Origin: JAWVFM01 sp963739355
Lineage (GTDB): Bacteria; Actinomycetota; Thermoleophilia; Solirubrobacterales; 70-9
DNA: 64,000 nucleotides
Reading direction: 5' to 3'
Assembly: GCA_963739355.1 (NCBI GenBank)
Contig: CAVUAD010000007.1
Location: forward strand, 620,001 to 684,000
How positions within the stretch are numbered: the first letter of the stretch is position 1; every line of letters begins with the position of its first letter. Under the pieces are notes generated by a model. It did no database searches. It saw nothing but the letters and a program-made list of their open reading frames with translations, and was not told the origin of the DNA. Shown one piece after another: positions 25,760-34,116 of the stretch. Position numbers and translations under genes: made by a program.

Positions 25760-26983
25760 TCAGGCCGCTTCGGGGTTCTCGATGACGGTCGCCACGCCCT
25801 GCCCGACGCCCACGCAGAGCGCGGCGACTCCGTAGCGGGCGCCGCGACGGCGAAGCTCCCAGGAGAGCGTGGTCACGAGGCGGGCCCCGGAGCAGCCGAG
25901 CGCGTGGCCCAGGGAGATCGCGCCGCCGTTCACGTTCAGGCGCTCCTCGTCGATTCCGAGCTCGTCGATGCACGCGAGCACCTGGGAGGCGAATGCCTCG
26001 TTGATCTCGATCAGGTCGACCTCGCCGAGCTCGAGCTCCGCGGCGCGTAGGGCACGCGGGATTGCCTCGACCGGCCCGATTCCCATGACCGCGGGGTCAA
26101 CTCCGGCGACGCCGATCGACACGACCCGGGCCAGCGGGCGGGCGCCCAGATCGGCCGCCTTCTCCGGCGATGCCATCACCACGCATGCCGCGCCGTCGTT
26201 GAGCGTGGAGGCGTTGCCCGCGGTGACGGTTCCGCCCTCCCGAAAGACCGGCCGCAGCTTGGCCAGCGCCTCCAGGCTGGCATCCGCGCGCGGGCCCTCG
26301 TCGGCCTCCACCAGCGCGGTCTCACCCCGCTTGCCGCTCGGCACCTCGACCGGGACGATCTCGTCGTCGAAGCGCCCGGTCCCGGCGGCGTCCACCGCGC
26401 GCCGGTGGCTGCGCAGCGCGAAGGCGTCCTGGCGCTCGCGGGTGATCCCGTAGCGCTCGGCGACGTTCTCGCCGGTCTCGCCCATCGACTCGGTCGAGTG
26501 GAGCTCCTCCATCCGCGGGTTGACGAGGCGCCAGCCGAGCGCGGTGTCGTACATCGTTTCCGGGCCGCGGGCGAACCCCTTCGCCGGCTTCGGGACGACC
26601 CAGGGGGCGCGGCTCATCGACTCGACGCCGCCGGCGAGGTAGAGGTCGCCCTCGCCCAGCTTCAGCGCGCGCGAGGCCTGGTTGACGGCCTCGAGGCCGG
26701 ACGCGCAGAGCCGGTTGACCGTGACTCCCGGAACCGACGTGGGCAGGCCGGCCAGCAGGGCCGCCATCCGCGCGACGTCGCGGTTGTCCTCGCCGGACTG
26801 GTTCGCCGCGCCGAAGAAGACGTCGGCGATGTCCTCGGGGTCGAGGTCGTTGCGCTCTACCGCAGCCCGGACGACGTGGGCCGCGAGGTCGTCGGGACGG
26901 GCGCCGGCGAGGACGCCGCCGTAGCGCCCCACGGGCGTACGCAGAGCGTCGATGATCAGGGCTTCGGTCAAGGCCGCGATCAT
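25760..26983 (-). CDS. Acetyl-CoA acyltransferase (thiolase)
   Basis: A 407-residue thiolase that cleaves 3-oxoacyl-CoA with CoA at the end of the beta-oxidation cycle, or runs in the condensing direction. The acyl-enzyme cysteine is C93 in NRLCASGLEAVNQASRAL. The second conserved block is NVNGGAISLGHALGCSGARLV with the catalytic His, and the last is GVAALCVGVGQGVA, where the usual CIGGG-type loop reads CVGVG. It is the first gene of the minus-strand block that continues with aminotransferase, acyl-CoA dehydrogenase, hydratase and hydroxyacyl-CoA dehydrogenase. Confidence 0.94.
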   Translation of the reverse strand: MIAALTEALIIDALRTPVGRYGGVLAGARPDDLAAHVVRAAVERNDLDPEDIADVFFGAANQSGEDNRDVARMAALLAGLPTSVPGVTVNRLCASGLEAVNQASRALKLGEGDLYLAGGVESMSRAPWVVPKPAKGFARGPETMYDTALGWRLVNPRMEELHSTESMGETGENVAERYGITRERQDAFALRSHRRAVDAAGTGRFDDEIVPVEVPSGKRGETALVEADEGPRADASLEALAKLRPVFREGGTVTAGNASTLNDGAACVVMASPEKAADLGARPLARVVSIGVAGVDPAVMGIGPVEAIPRALRAAELELGEVDLIEINEAFASQVLACIDELGIDEERLNVNGGAISLGHALGCSGARLVTTLSWELRRRGARYGVAALCVGVGQGVATVIENPEAA

Positions 26984-27037
26984 GCCAGGCGACGCCGGGA
27001 CCCGGCGCAGCCAGGGGGTTTAAGGTCTCTCGCGCAG

Positions 27038-27364
27038 ATGGATTTCATCCTGATCTCCCTCGCCGGGGTCGCGTTCCTCGTCCTGCTCCTCGTCCTCCTT
27101 GCCCGGGCCTATCCGGGCAGCGGGGCGGACCTCGTGGACTGGAAGCCCACGCGCTCCTACGAGGTCGAGGCGCAGCTGGAGGTCGACGACCTCCAGCAGA
27201 TGATCGACGCGCAGAACGAGTACCGGCGCAGGCGCGGAGCAAAGGAGATCACCGAGGAAGACGCCCGGGCCATGGCTCGCGAGGACGAACAGGTCCGCGA
27301 GCGCGCCCGCCAGGCCCACGCCGAGCAGCTGGAGAAGCGGCTCGACGACGAGCTCGGCGGCTAG
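27038..27364 (+). CDS. Small single-pass membrane protein with charged coiled-coil tail
   Basis: A 108-residue protein: one N-terminal helix (about residues 4-23, very Leu/Val-rich), a linker with the motif DLVDWKPTRSYEVEAQLEVDD, then about 50 highly charged residues predicted to form a coiled coil (EEDARAMAREDEQVRERARQ). Function unknown. The start at 27038 is the ATG that begins the helix; upstream frame is antisense to thiolase. The Rossmann gene begins 10 bases after its stop. Confidence 0.65.
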   Translation: MDFILISLAGVAFLVLLLVLLARAYPGSGADLVDWKPTRSYEVEAQLEVDDLQQMIDAQNEYRRRRGAKEITEEDARAMAREDEQVRERARQAHAEQLEKRLDDELGG

Positions 27365-27373
27365 CGGAACAAG

Positions 27374-27865
27374 TTGGCGCGCGCGCTGATCGTCGGCTGC
27401 GGCTGCCGGGGCCGGGCCCTCGGCGCCAGCCTGGCCGGCGACGGGTGGGCCGTGCGCGGCACCAGCCGCACCTCGGCGGGGGTCGAGGCGATCGCGGCCG
27501 CGGGCATCGAGGGGGTGGAGGCCGACCCGGACCGCGTCGCCACGGTCCTCGACCACGTTCACGACGTCGCCGTCGTGTGCTGGCTCCTCGCCTCCGCCGG
27601 CGGCGAAGAGGAGAGCGTCGCGGCGCTCCACGGGCCGCGGCTGGAGCGCCTACTGGAGGAGCTCGTGGACACGCCGGTGCGGAGCTTCGTCTACGAGGCG
27701 CGCGGGTCGGCGCCCAGCGCGGCGCTCGCGGCCGGCCGCGCCGCCGTCGATGCCGCGACGCAGCGCTGGCGGATCCCGGCGGCGTTCATCGAGGCCGACC
27801 CCGCCGTTCACGAGCACTGGGCCGCGGAGGCTGCCGCCGCGGTTACCCGGTCGCTCGGCTCCTAG
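27374..27865 (+). CDS. Short Rossmann-fold (NAD(P)-binding) protein
   Basis: A 163-residue protein starting LIVGCGCRGRALGASLAGDG, a dinucleotide-binding loop, followed by a small domain (GVEAIAAAGIEGVEADPDRV). The rest, with VRSFVYEARGSAPSAALAAG and WRIPAAFIEADPAVHEHW, looks like a compact form of an extended SDR or NmrA-like protein. No YxxxK catalytic pair is visible, so it may be a sensor and not an oxidoreductase. The start codon is TTG at 27374. Confidence 0.6.
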   Translation: MARALIVGCGCRGRALGASLAGDGWAVRGTSRTSAGVEAIAAAGIEGVEADPDRVATVLDHVHDVAVVCWLLASAGGEEESVAALHGPRLERLLEELVDTPVRSFVYEARGSAPSAALAAGRAAVDAATQRWRIPAAFIEADPAVHEHWAAEAAAAVTRSLGS

Positions 27866-27869
27866 AGGC

Positions 27870-28313
27870 CTACTGGAGCGGCTTCGGCGGCTTCTGCGGT
27901 GCGCCGGGCTGCGCCCACGGCGCGGAGTGTTCGTTCGCGGACGGGCCGGTGTCGAAGTGGTCGACGAGGGCCTTCACGCCGATTGCCGCCGCGACCACCG
28001 CGGCCACGAAGATCGCGTAGACGGCCACCTGCTTGCCCACGCTCGCGCCATAGGACTTGCCGACCACCTGGCGGCGCTTGTCGTGGCCCATGGCGTCGAG
28101 GTCGATCTCGCGCTTCCCCGTCTCCGGATCCTCGGGCGACTCCTCCCGGACCTCTTCTGCGGAGCGCTCGTCAGAGCGGTCGATGACCGTGTTCGGCCCG
28201 ATCGAGGGCGCGGTCGTGTTCGAGACGTCCTTCCGGGCGTCGGCGGCGTCGTCCGACGCCTCCTGAGTGCCGTCGGGCGCGTCCTCGGGAGTATCCCGTC
28301 GCTCCTCGTCCAT
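27870..28313 (-). CDS. Single-pass membrane protein of unknown function
   Basis: A 147-residue protein with a long acidic, probably disordered N-terminus (residues 1-75, rich in Asp/Glu/Ser), a conserved-looking junction GHDKRRQVVGKSYGASVGKQV, one transmembrane helix (about 96-115, VYAIFVAAVVAAAIGVKALV) and a short Pro-rich outer tail. No domain recognised. It is convergent with the short Rossmann gene, their stops being 5 bases apart. Confidence 0.6.
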   Translation of the reverse strand: MDEERRDTPEDAPDGTQEASDDAADARKDVSNTTAPSIGPNTVIDRSDERSAEEVREESPEDPETGKREIDLDAMGHDKRRQVVGKSYGASVGKQVAVYAIFVAAVVAAAIGVKALVDHFDTGPSANEHSAPWAQPGAPQKPPKPLQ

Positions 28314-28368
28314 CCCGGAGGAAAACCTTACGCCACGTCCAGGGGCGGGGCGCCGGTGCCGCGCTCAT

Positions 28369-28381
28369 GGTGTCAGGCACC
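28369..28381. repeat. Fourth copy of GGTGTCAGGCACC
   Basis: The 13-base sequence is identical to the unit seen at 14166 and, as reverse complement, at 14213 and 14248. It lies seven bases beyond the stop of the Nudix gene (in its 3' region) and upstream of the gene ending at 28313. Confidence 0.7.
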
Positions 28382-28387
28382 GGAGCC

Positions 28388-28951
28388 CTACTTGCCTGTC
28401 CCCATGCGCTCCAGGAGCTCGCCGAGGATGCGTGCCGTCGCGCCCCAGATCATGTGCTCGCCGATCTCGTAGGTCGGCGTGCGGAGCGGCACGCCGCGCC
28501 GGACCAGGCGGCGCATCCCGTGTGCGCCGCGCAGCTCCTCGAGCGTGAAGAACAGGACGGCGGCGACCTCGTCCGGGTTCGGGCGGAGCTCGGGACGGGT
28601 GCCGATGAGCCCGACGATCGGGTGCACCTTGTAGCCGGTGACGAAGGTCCCGACGGGCGGGAGCGCGCCGGCCACCTCAACCCCGGCCCCGGGAAGGCCC
28701 ACCTCCTCCTCGGCCTCGCGCAGGGCGGTCGCCACGAAGTCGGCGTCCGCCGGGTCGCGGCGCCCGCCGGGAAAGGAGATCTCCCCCGCGTGGCGGCGCA
28801 TGTCGTCGCGGCGCTTGGTGAACACCAGGCCGGGATCGTCGGGGTAGTCGTAGAGGGCGAGGAGAACGGCGGCGTCCGTGCCGCCGGGTGCGCGCAGCGT
28901 GCCTGCCTCGTCGGGGCTCAGGAGGATCTCGTCGAGGCTGCGAGGGCTCAT
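28388..28951 (-). CDS. Nudix hydrolase, CoA pyrophosphatase type
   Basis: A 187-residue pyrophosphohydrolase. The Nudix box is visible as GGRRDPADADFVATALREAEEEVGL, matching Gx5Ex7REUxEExGU with one substitution at the first Glu position. The preceding MRRHAGEISFPGG and the later FVTGYKVHPIVGLI resemble the NUDT7/YeaB group, which cleaves CoA and derivatives. Its ATG overlaps the stop of the MFS gene by 4 bases on the same strand; the MFS gene runs downstream from it. Confidence 0.88.
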   Translation of the reverse strand: MSPRSLDEILLSPDEAGTLRAPGGTDAAVLLALYDYPDDPGLVFTKRRDDMRRHAGEISFPGGRRDPADADFVATALREAEEEVGLPGAGVEVAGALPPVGTFVTGYKVHPIVGLIGTRPELRPNPDEVAAVLFFTLEELRGAHGMRRLVRRGVPLRTPTYEIGEHMIWGATARILGELLERMGTGK

Positions 28952-30162
28952 GCGTTGCGGCCCGCTCTCGTCAACGGGCCGATTGCGAACGCGACCATCA
29001 GGAGCGCGCCGACCCCGGAGGCGATGATCACCGTCCGCGGCGAGGTCAGGTCCAGGAAGACGCCGCCGAGTGGCGAGGCGACGGCCTGGCCCGCATAGGC
29101 CGCGGTCCCGAGCGTCCCGAACACCCTTCCCAGCATCTCCGGCGGCACGTGGCGCTGGGTGAGCGTGGTGCTCGCGATGTTGTCGATGCCGTTCCCCACG
29201 CCCGCGGCGCCGTTGAACGCAACCGCCGTGCCGATGTTGGGGGCCACCCCGGTGACGAGCGCCCCGAGTCCGCTCGTCACGATCCCCGCGATGTAGACGT
29301 GCGCCGCGGACCTGCCGGGCCGGAAGGCGAGGGTGAGCGAGGCAGCGAGCATGCCGATGCCGAACGCGCCGGTCGCGAGGCCGTAGGCCGCGGGCCCGCC
29401 GCCGAGCACGTCGCGGACCAGGAACGGCAGCGCCACGTCGGTCATGGCGAGGAAGGAGACCGCCAGGAACAGAGTGATCGTGAGAGCACGGATGACAGGG
29501 CTGCCGAAGGCGAAGCCGACCCCCTCGCGAACCTCGCGCCAGATGCCCGTTCGCGTGGCGGCGATGGTCCGCGTGAAGGGCACGCGAGAGATGAGAAACG
29601 CGCTCACGAGGAAGCTTGCGGCGTCGATCGCGAGCGCTGTCCCGGCGCCGAACGCCGCGAACAGAAGGCCGCCGATCACGGGACCGATGGCGACCTGCAG
29701 GTTGAATGCCGTGTTCTCGATCGCGTAAGCGGTCGCGGTCTCGTCCTGGGAGACGAGCGCGGCGATGAACGTGCTTCGGGCCGGGGAGTACGGGGCCTGG
29801 AGGGCCGTCCCAAGGGCAGCGAGCACGAGGATGACCCCGAACGGTGGGAGCAGGGCCAGCACGCCGAAGACGACCGCTCCGCCGATGTCGCAGGCGACCA
29901 TGAGCTTTCGCAGGTCCGCGCGGTCCGAGAGCGCGCCGGCGAACGGCCCGAGGAGCCTCGGGAGGGCCTGGGCCAGGAGCAGAGTGCCGACGGCGGCGCC
30001 GGTTCCCTCGCTCGACTGCACGTAGAGGACGAGCGCGGTCGTCGACGCGCCGCTGCCGATGTAGGAGAGCGTCAGCGCCGCGGTCAGGGTGCGAAAGCCC
30101 GCTCGGCTTCGCAGGAGTGCGACGGGCCCGACGCTTGGCGCCGGTGCCGGCGAGGAGCTCAG
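28948..30162 (-). CDS. MFS transporter, probable CTG start
   Basis: Major facilitator with about 12 helices (404 residues from the CTG start). Motif A-like loop GPFAGALSDRADLRKL and later helices (AALVSQDETATAYAIENTAFNLQVAIGP, as in enterobactin-exporter-like and DUF894-type members) are clear. The first ATG/GTG/TTG is GTG 30021, which would cut off helix 1. The frame runs open upstream with GFRTLTAALTLSYIGSGAST, a good first helix, and the natural N-terminus LSSSPAPAPSVGPVALLRSR begins at CTG 30162, which overlaps the SDR stop as CTGA. No other start codon exists in that stretch. Confidence 0.8.
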   Translation of the reverse strand: MSSSPAPAPSVGPVALLRSRAGFRTLTAALTLSYIGSGASTTALVLYVQSSEGTGAAVGTLLLAQALPRLLGPFAGALSDRADLRKLMVACDIGGAVVFGVLALLPPFGVILVLAALGTALQAPYSPARSTFIAALVSQDETATAYAIENTAFNLQVAIGPVIGGLLFAAFGAGTALAIDAASFLVSAFLISRVPFTRTIAATRTGIWREVREGVGFAFGSPVIRALTITLFLAVSFLAMTDVALPFLVRDVLGGGPAAYGLATGAFGIGMLAASLTLAFRPGRSAAHVYIAGIVTSGLGALVTGVAPNIGTAVAFNGAAGVGNGIDNIASTTLTQRHVPPEMLGRVFGTLGTAAYAGQAVASPLGGVFLDLTSPRTVIIASGVGALLMVAFAIGPLTRAGRNA

Positions 30163-30959
30163 ATGATCACCTGGACGGTTCCGCCGTCCACCGACCAGGC
30201 CGCGCCGGCCACGTAGGAGGCGCGCTCCGAGCAGAGGAAGACGATTGCGCCGGCGATCTCACCCACCTCGGCCAGGCGGCCGATCGGGCGCTTGGCCCCC
30301 GTGGCCTCCAGAGCAGCGTCGCGGCTTGCCGCTCCGGACGCCGCCTGCGACTGATCGAGGAGCCCGCCGGGCGCCATCCACATCTCCGACTTGACGGGCC
30401 CGGGGCAGATCGCGTTGACGAGAACGCCGTCGGCCGCGTAGAGGTCCGCGTGCAGGCGCGAGAGCGAGAGCTCGGCCGCCTTGGCCACGGAGTACTCGGG
30501 CATCATCGCCGAGGGCCGCTTCCCGGCCGTGGACGCGACGTTCACCACGCGCCCCCAGCCGCGCTCGCGCATCCCGGGGATCGTCGCCCGCATCAACCGC
30601 AGGGGCGCCATCACGTTCAGATCCCATGCCGCGTACCAGTCCTCGTCGGGCACCTCCTCGAGGCGGCGCCAGCTGGAGTCGCCGGCGTTGTTGACGAGGA
30701 CGTCGACCGGACCGAAGGCGTCGCGCGCGGCGGCGGCGATGCGATCCGCCGCGTCCGGGTCAGTCACGTCGGCCGCCAGCGACGCCGCGGAGCCCCCGGC
30801 GTCCACGAGCGACGCGACGGCCTGGTCGAGCGCTTCGGAGGAGCGGGCGACGAGCAGCGTGCTGGCGCCTTCCGCGCACAGCAGCCTTGCGACCTCCAGG
30901 CCGATGCCCCGGCTTGCGCCGGTGACCACGCAGGTCCTGCCGGTGAGCCCGAGGTCCAT
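30159..30959 (-). CDS. Short-chain dehydrogenase/reductase
   Basis: Classical SDR (266 residues). The cofactor loop is VTGASRGIGLEVARLL (about 12-27), the NNAG motif is VLVNNAGDSSW, and the catalytic residues are the Ser of NVASTAGKRPS and the Tyr/Lys of EYSVAKAAELS. The C-terminus AGAAWSVDGGTVQVII has the usual VDGG. Substrate unknown, though the general form is of 3-oxoacyl reductase-like enzymes. It follows OsmC by 3 bases and overlaps the MFS gene at its stop. Confidence 0.92.
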   Translation of the reverse strand: MDLGLTGRTCVVTGASRGIGLEVARLLCAEGASTLLVARSSEALDQAVASLVDAGGSAASLAADVTDPDAADRIAAAARDAFGPVDVLVNNAGDSSWRRLEEVPDEDWYAAWDLNVMAPLRLMRATIPGMRERGWGRVVNVASTAGKRPSAMMPEYSVAKAAELSLSRLHADLYAADGVLVNAICPGPVKSEMWMAPGGLLDQSQAASGAASRDAALEATGAKRPIGRLAEVGEIAGAIVFLCSERASYVAGAAWSVDGGTVQVII

Positions 30960-30962
30960 GGC

Positions 30963-31364
30963 TCAGGAGGGCAGGACGCGATCCGCGATGCTGATCGGCA
31001 TCTCCTGCGCGAGCGCCTTATGGACCGGGCACTTGGCGGCGATCACGCGGAGCTTCTCCAGCTGCTCCTCGCTCAGGCCGCCGGGGTACTGGAGGGTCAC
31101 CGCGAACGCCTTCGGCGCCGATCCCTCGTAGTCGATGTCCACGTCGACGGACACCTGGCCGATGTCCCACTCCTTGCGGTCCGCGTACATCTCGACGGTG
31201 ATCGCGGTGCAGCTCGCGAGCGCCGCACCGAGGAGGCGCACCGGGGTCGGCCCCTCGTCCGCGCCGCCGCTGGTCTCCGGCTCGTCGACGACGAGGGTGT
31301 GGCCGCCCTCGATCTCGACGTCGTGCGTGTAGCCGGAGCGGCGGGTGGCGCTGACGCGGACCAT
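30963..31364 (-). CDS. OsmC/Ohr-family protein
   Basis: A 133-residue member of the OsmC-like peroxidase fold. The two reactive cysteines are in LGAALASCTAITVEMYA (about residue 52) and AAKCPVHKALAQ (about 111), which matches the OsmC pattern for reducing organic hydroperoxides. The N-terminal strand is SGYTHDVEIEGGHTLVVDEP. The ATG at 31364 overlaps the stop of the cobalamin adenosyltransferase gene as ATGA. Confidence 0.9.
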   Translation of the reverse strand: MVRVSATRRSGYTHDVEIEGGHTLVVDEPETSGGADEGPTPVRLLGAALASCTAITVEMYADRKEWDIGQVSVDVDIDYEGSAPKAFAVTLQYPGGLSEEQLEKLRVIAAKCPVHKALAQEMPISIADRVLPS

Positions 31365-31945
31365 CAGCCTGCGTCGCGCCTGGACGCGTCGCGGCCGGCG
31401 AAGAGCTCCGGTTCGGCCTCGTCGGCGAAGCGCGCCATCGCGAAGGCAGCGTCGGAAGCGCGGTTGAGGAAACGCCGGACCTCGCCGACCTCGGTTTCCT
31501 TCTCGGCCTCGAGAGCGACGACGCGGCGTTCCGCCCGACGGATCACCGACCGGGCGAGGTCGAGCGCGGCCGAGAGCGAGGTGCCGCCCGGGATCACGAA
31601 CTTCGGCGGCAGCTCCACTCGGTCCATGTAGCGGTCGATCACTCCGTCGAGGTCGTCGACCATCTCCGCGGTGACCCGGCTGACGCCGTCCTCCAGGCGG
31701 TCCGCCGCCTCCGGAGCGGTGGCGAGCTCCGCGCCCGCCACGAATAGCTCGTTCTGGAGGCGCAGGATGTCGGCCTCCAGCTCGGCCTCGCCGGAGCCGC
31801 AGAGCGCCCGCGCCGCGCCCAGCGCCGAGGCGGCCTCGTCGACGGTGCCGTAGGCGTCCGGCCGGGCATCGGTTTTCGGAACCCGCCCGCCGTACCAGAG
31901 GGAGGTGGTGCCGTCGTCGCCCTTCTTGGTGTAGATCTTCGCCAC
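31364..31945 (-). CDS. Cob(I)alamin adenosyltransferase, PduO type
   Basis: A 193-residue helical enzyme transferring adenosyl from ATP to cob(I)alamin to form coenzyme B12. The ATP-binding N-terminus IYTKKGDDGTTSLWYGGRVPK, the middle YGTVDEAASALGAARAL, and the C-terminal VIPGGTSLSAALDLARSVIRRAERRV plus FLNRASDAAFAMARF are the PduO signatures. The GTG at 31945 is the natural start; the longer open frame in the same register crosses the DUF1015 gene and is not real. It begins two bases after that gene's stop. Confidence 0.94.
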   Translation of the reverse strand: MAKIYTKKGDDGTTSLWYGGRVPKTDARPDAYGTVDEAASALGAARALCGSGEAELEADILRLQNELFVAGAELATAPEAADRLEDGVSRVTAEMVDDLDGVIDRYMDRVELPPKFVIPGGTSLSAALDLARSVIRRAERRVVALEAEKETEVGEVRRFLNRASDAAFAMARFADEAEPELFAGRDASRRDAG

Positions 31946-31947
31946 GG

Positions 31948-33204
31948 TCAGCTCAGGGGGTTGAAGGCGATGCCCGTCAGGAACTTCGGGAAGAAGTAGG
32001 TGGACTTGGGCGGCATCGTCTCGCCGGCGTCGGCCACGGCCCGGACCTGCTCGATCGGGGTGGGCCGCAGGAGGAAGGCCGCGTCGTAGCCGGAGCCGAG
32101 GGCGGCGATGGCCTCGGTGGAGCTCTTCGCGTAGCCGATGCCGCGCTTTGCCTCCACGTCCTCGGCGGTCATCCCGAGCGCCCCCTCCAGGATCACCTTC
32201 TCGAGGATGGCCGCGTCGAGCTCGCGGTAGGCCTGCGAGTGCCCCGGCATCAGGACCTCCAGGTCGACGTCGTCCTTCAGCCAGAGGCGAAACCCCTTGC
32301 GGAAGTGCGAGTCGAGGTAGCCGAAGACGCCCACTCCGCCCTCGCCGGCGGGGTCGAGCTCGCCGACCGGCACCTCCTCCACCACGAACTTCTCGCGCAG
32401 CACGGACGCCAGCGCCTCCTGCTTGCCGGCGTCGTCGGCGAGGCCGCTCACCAGGCGGTGGGTGGCGAAGACCGTCAGGCCGGGGTCGTCGAGCGAGACC
32501 AGGCACATCAGCGTGTAGCGATGCGCGCCGTCGCCGCCGATCTCGTCCGCGTAGGCGAGGGCGGTCTCGTAGCGGTGGTGGCCGTCGGCGATCAGGAGCT
32601 CGGCGTCGTCGAGCTCCGCGGTGACCGCGGCGTGGACGGCGGGGTCGGTGATCCGCCAGGCGCGGTGCACCGTGCCGTCCTCGTCCGTGGCCTCGCCCCA
32701 CGGCCGTTCGGCCGTCGCCGCCTCGACGTGCTGCCAGGCGTTGCCGGCATGGAGGGAGAAGATGGGGGAGAGGTTGTGGCGCGTTGCCCTGGTGAGTCGC
32801 AGCCGGTCCTCCTTCGGCCCCGGCTGCGTGCGCTCGTGGGGGCGGACGCCGCCGGGCCCGTACTCGGTGACCCGCACGCGGGCGATCAACCCGCGGCGGG
32901 TGCGGGCGGCGCCGTCGGGTCCCACGTAGTCCTGGGTGAGGGCCCACACGGTCGGCTCGCGGTCCTGGCTGAGGACGTCCTGCAGGCTCCACTGCTCGAG
33001 CGTCTCGGCAGCGTGCTCGTAGCGGTCACCGTCGCCGACGGGCTCGGGCAGGTCCATCTCGACGACGTTGAACGGGGAGCGCTCGACGAGCCTGCGGCGC
33101 AGCTCCGCGTCGATCACGTCGTAGGGCGGCGCGACGACGTCGCCGAGCGCGGAGACGGCGCCGAGGTTGTAGTGCAGGGCGCTGAGCGGAAGTACCTCTG
33201 CCAT
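31948..33204 (-). CDS. DUF1015-family protein
   Basis: A 418-residue protein of the widespread DUF1015 family, a few archaeal members of which have serine-kinase activity. Signatures: GDVVAPPYDVIDAELRRRL near the N-terminus, SPFNVVEMDLPEP, FSLHAGNAWQ, and LIADGHHRYETALAYADEIG in the middle. The C-terminal half has GYAKSSTEAIAALGSGYDAAFLLRPTPIEQVRAVADAGETMPPKSTYFFPKF, all conserved in the family. Start ATG 33204 begins the conserved region; an ATG 9 bases upstream is possible. It heads a five-gene overlapping set ending with the MFS gene. Confidence 0.9.
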   Translation of the reverse strand: MAEVLPLSALHYNLGAVSALGDVVAPPYDVIDAELRRRLVERSPFNVVEMDLPEPVGDGDRYEHAAETLEQWSLQDVLSQDREPTVWALTQDYVGPDGAARTRRGLIARVRVTEYGPGGVRPHERTQPGPKEDRLRLTRATRHNLSPIFSLHAGNAWQHVEAATAERPWGEATDEDGTVHRAWRITDPAVHAAVTAELDDAELLIADGHHRYETALAYADEIGGDGAHRYTLMCLVSLDDPGLTVFATHRLVSGLADDAGKQEALASVLREKFVVEEVPVGELDPAGEGGVGVFGYLDSHFRKGFRLWLKDDVDLEVLMPGHSQAYRELDAAILEKVILEGALGMTAEDVEAKRGIGYAKSSTEAIAALGSGYDAAFLLRPTPIEQVRAVADAGETMPPKSTYFFPKFLTGIAFNPLS

Positions 33205-33278
33205 TGCGAACAATGTATTGGCCCTCGCGGATCGGCCGAGCCCGCGTGATGGATCTCCCCGCGCCCCGTACCAGGGTC

Positions 33279-33818
33279 ATGCGAATCAACATCCGCCTTC
33301 TCTCCGCTGTCCTCGCCGTCCCCGTCGCCGCCGTGCCGGCAGCCTTCGCGCTCGCCGCCGGCGCCCCGGGCGGCATGACTCCGCGTCCGGCACTCGTGAG
33401 CGCGCACGGCCTGACGGTCCGCTCCACCGTGGGCTCGTTCTGCCTCGACGGGCGCTCCCGGCGGGGCGTCTCGGCCGGGGTTTGCGGCGACGCCGCGTAC
33501 CCGCTGCGCCTTCGCGGCCGGCTGCCCGTCCACGGAGGTGAGCGGATCGCGTTGCGCTTCCGGCACAACCCGCAAATCCGCGACCGCGTCGGCACCGTCC
33601 GCGTGACCGCGTTCGGCCTCGCCCCGGACGCGCGGGGCGCGCCCGGCAAGTCGCCGACCCGGTCCGTCACGGCGGTCCAGAACCGGCATCACCGCAGTCG
33701 CTGGCACGTGCGCCTGCCGAGGGGGATCCACGGCGCGAACGTGCTCGACATCGCGGTCCGCTACAGCCACCGCCACGGCGACGCGGACTTCTGGGCCGGG
33801 ATCACGACGGGTCGCTGA
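33279..33818 (+). CDS. Secreted protein of unknown function
   Basis: A 179-residue protein with a Sec-type signal peptide (basic MRINIR, then a Leu/Val/Ala core, cleavage near ALAAGAPG), and a mature beta-rich, arginine-rich domain with two cysteines (GSFCLDG and GVCGDAAY), possibly disulfide-bonded. The motif RSTVGSFC recurs in exported proteins with unassigned roles, so a specific function cannot be given. The ATG at 33279 is taken because it directly precedes the signal sequence. It is divergent from DUF1015. Confidence 0.65.
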   Translation: MRINIRLLSAVLAVPVAAVPAAFALAAGAPGGMTPRPALVSAHGLTVRSTVGSFCLDGRSRRGVSAGVCGDAAYPLRLRGRLPVHGGERIALRFRHNPQIRDRVGTVRVTAFGLAPDARGAPGKSPTRSVTAVQNRHHRSRWHVRLPRGIHGANVLDIAVRYSHRHGDADFWAGITTGR

Positions 33819-33850
33819 TCCCCGCGTGCCCAGCGGAATATTGTTCGGGC

Positions 33851-33997
33851 ATGGACGATTTCGAGACCATCCCCGATGGGTTCAGCGACGACATCGACGA
33901 CGAGGATCTCGACCCCGACGAGGACCCTGCCCTCGCGGAATTCGACGACCTCGACGATGACGACGGCGAGGACATCGGCGAGGACTACGACGGCTGA
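33851..33997 (+). CDS. Highly acidic 48-residue protein
   Basis: A short open frame, MDDFETIPDGFSDDIDDEDL and so on, with about half Asp or Glu and no basic residues. There is no Shine-Dalgarno sequence; an AT-rich hexamer (TATTGT) ends 7 bases upstream of the ATG, so the mRNA could be leaderless. The short length and extreme composition make coding likely but not certain. No function can be assigned. Confidence 0.5.
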   Translation: MDDFETIPDGFSDDIDDEDLDPDEDPALAEFDDLDDDDGEDIGEDYDG

Positions 33998-34040
33998 GCG
34001 CGGGGTCCGTCCGCCCCCTGCTGGAGCTGAACCAAGAGAT

Positions 34041-34116
34041 CGGGGTGGCCGGATTCGAACCGGCGATTCCTCCCGCTCCCAGGGCGGGCGCTCTGACCAG
34101 ACTGAGCTACACCCCG
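34041..34116 (-). tRNA. tRNA-Pro (anticodon UGG, possibly read as GGG)
   Basis: Full cloverleaf on the minus strand: acceptor CGGGGTG with CACCCCG, D arm GCTC/GAGC, anticodon stem CCCGC/GCGGG, T arm GCCGG-TTCGAAT-CCGGC. The 7-base anticodon loop is CCTGGGA, which places UGG at 34-36 but C instead of U at position 33. The variable loop has 7 bases. No CCA is encoded. The end of the HTH gene overlaps its first ten bases. Confidence 0.88.
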
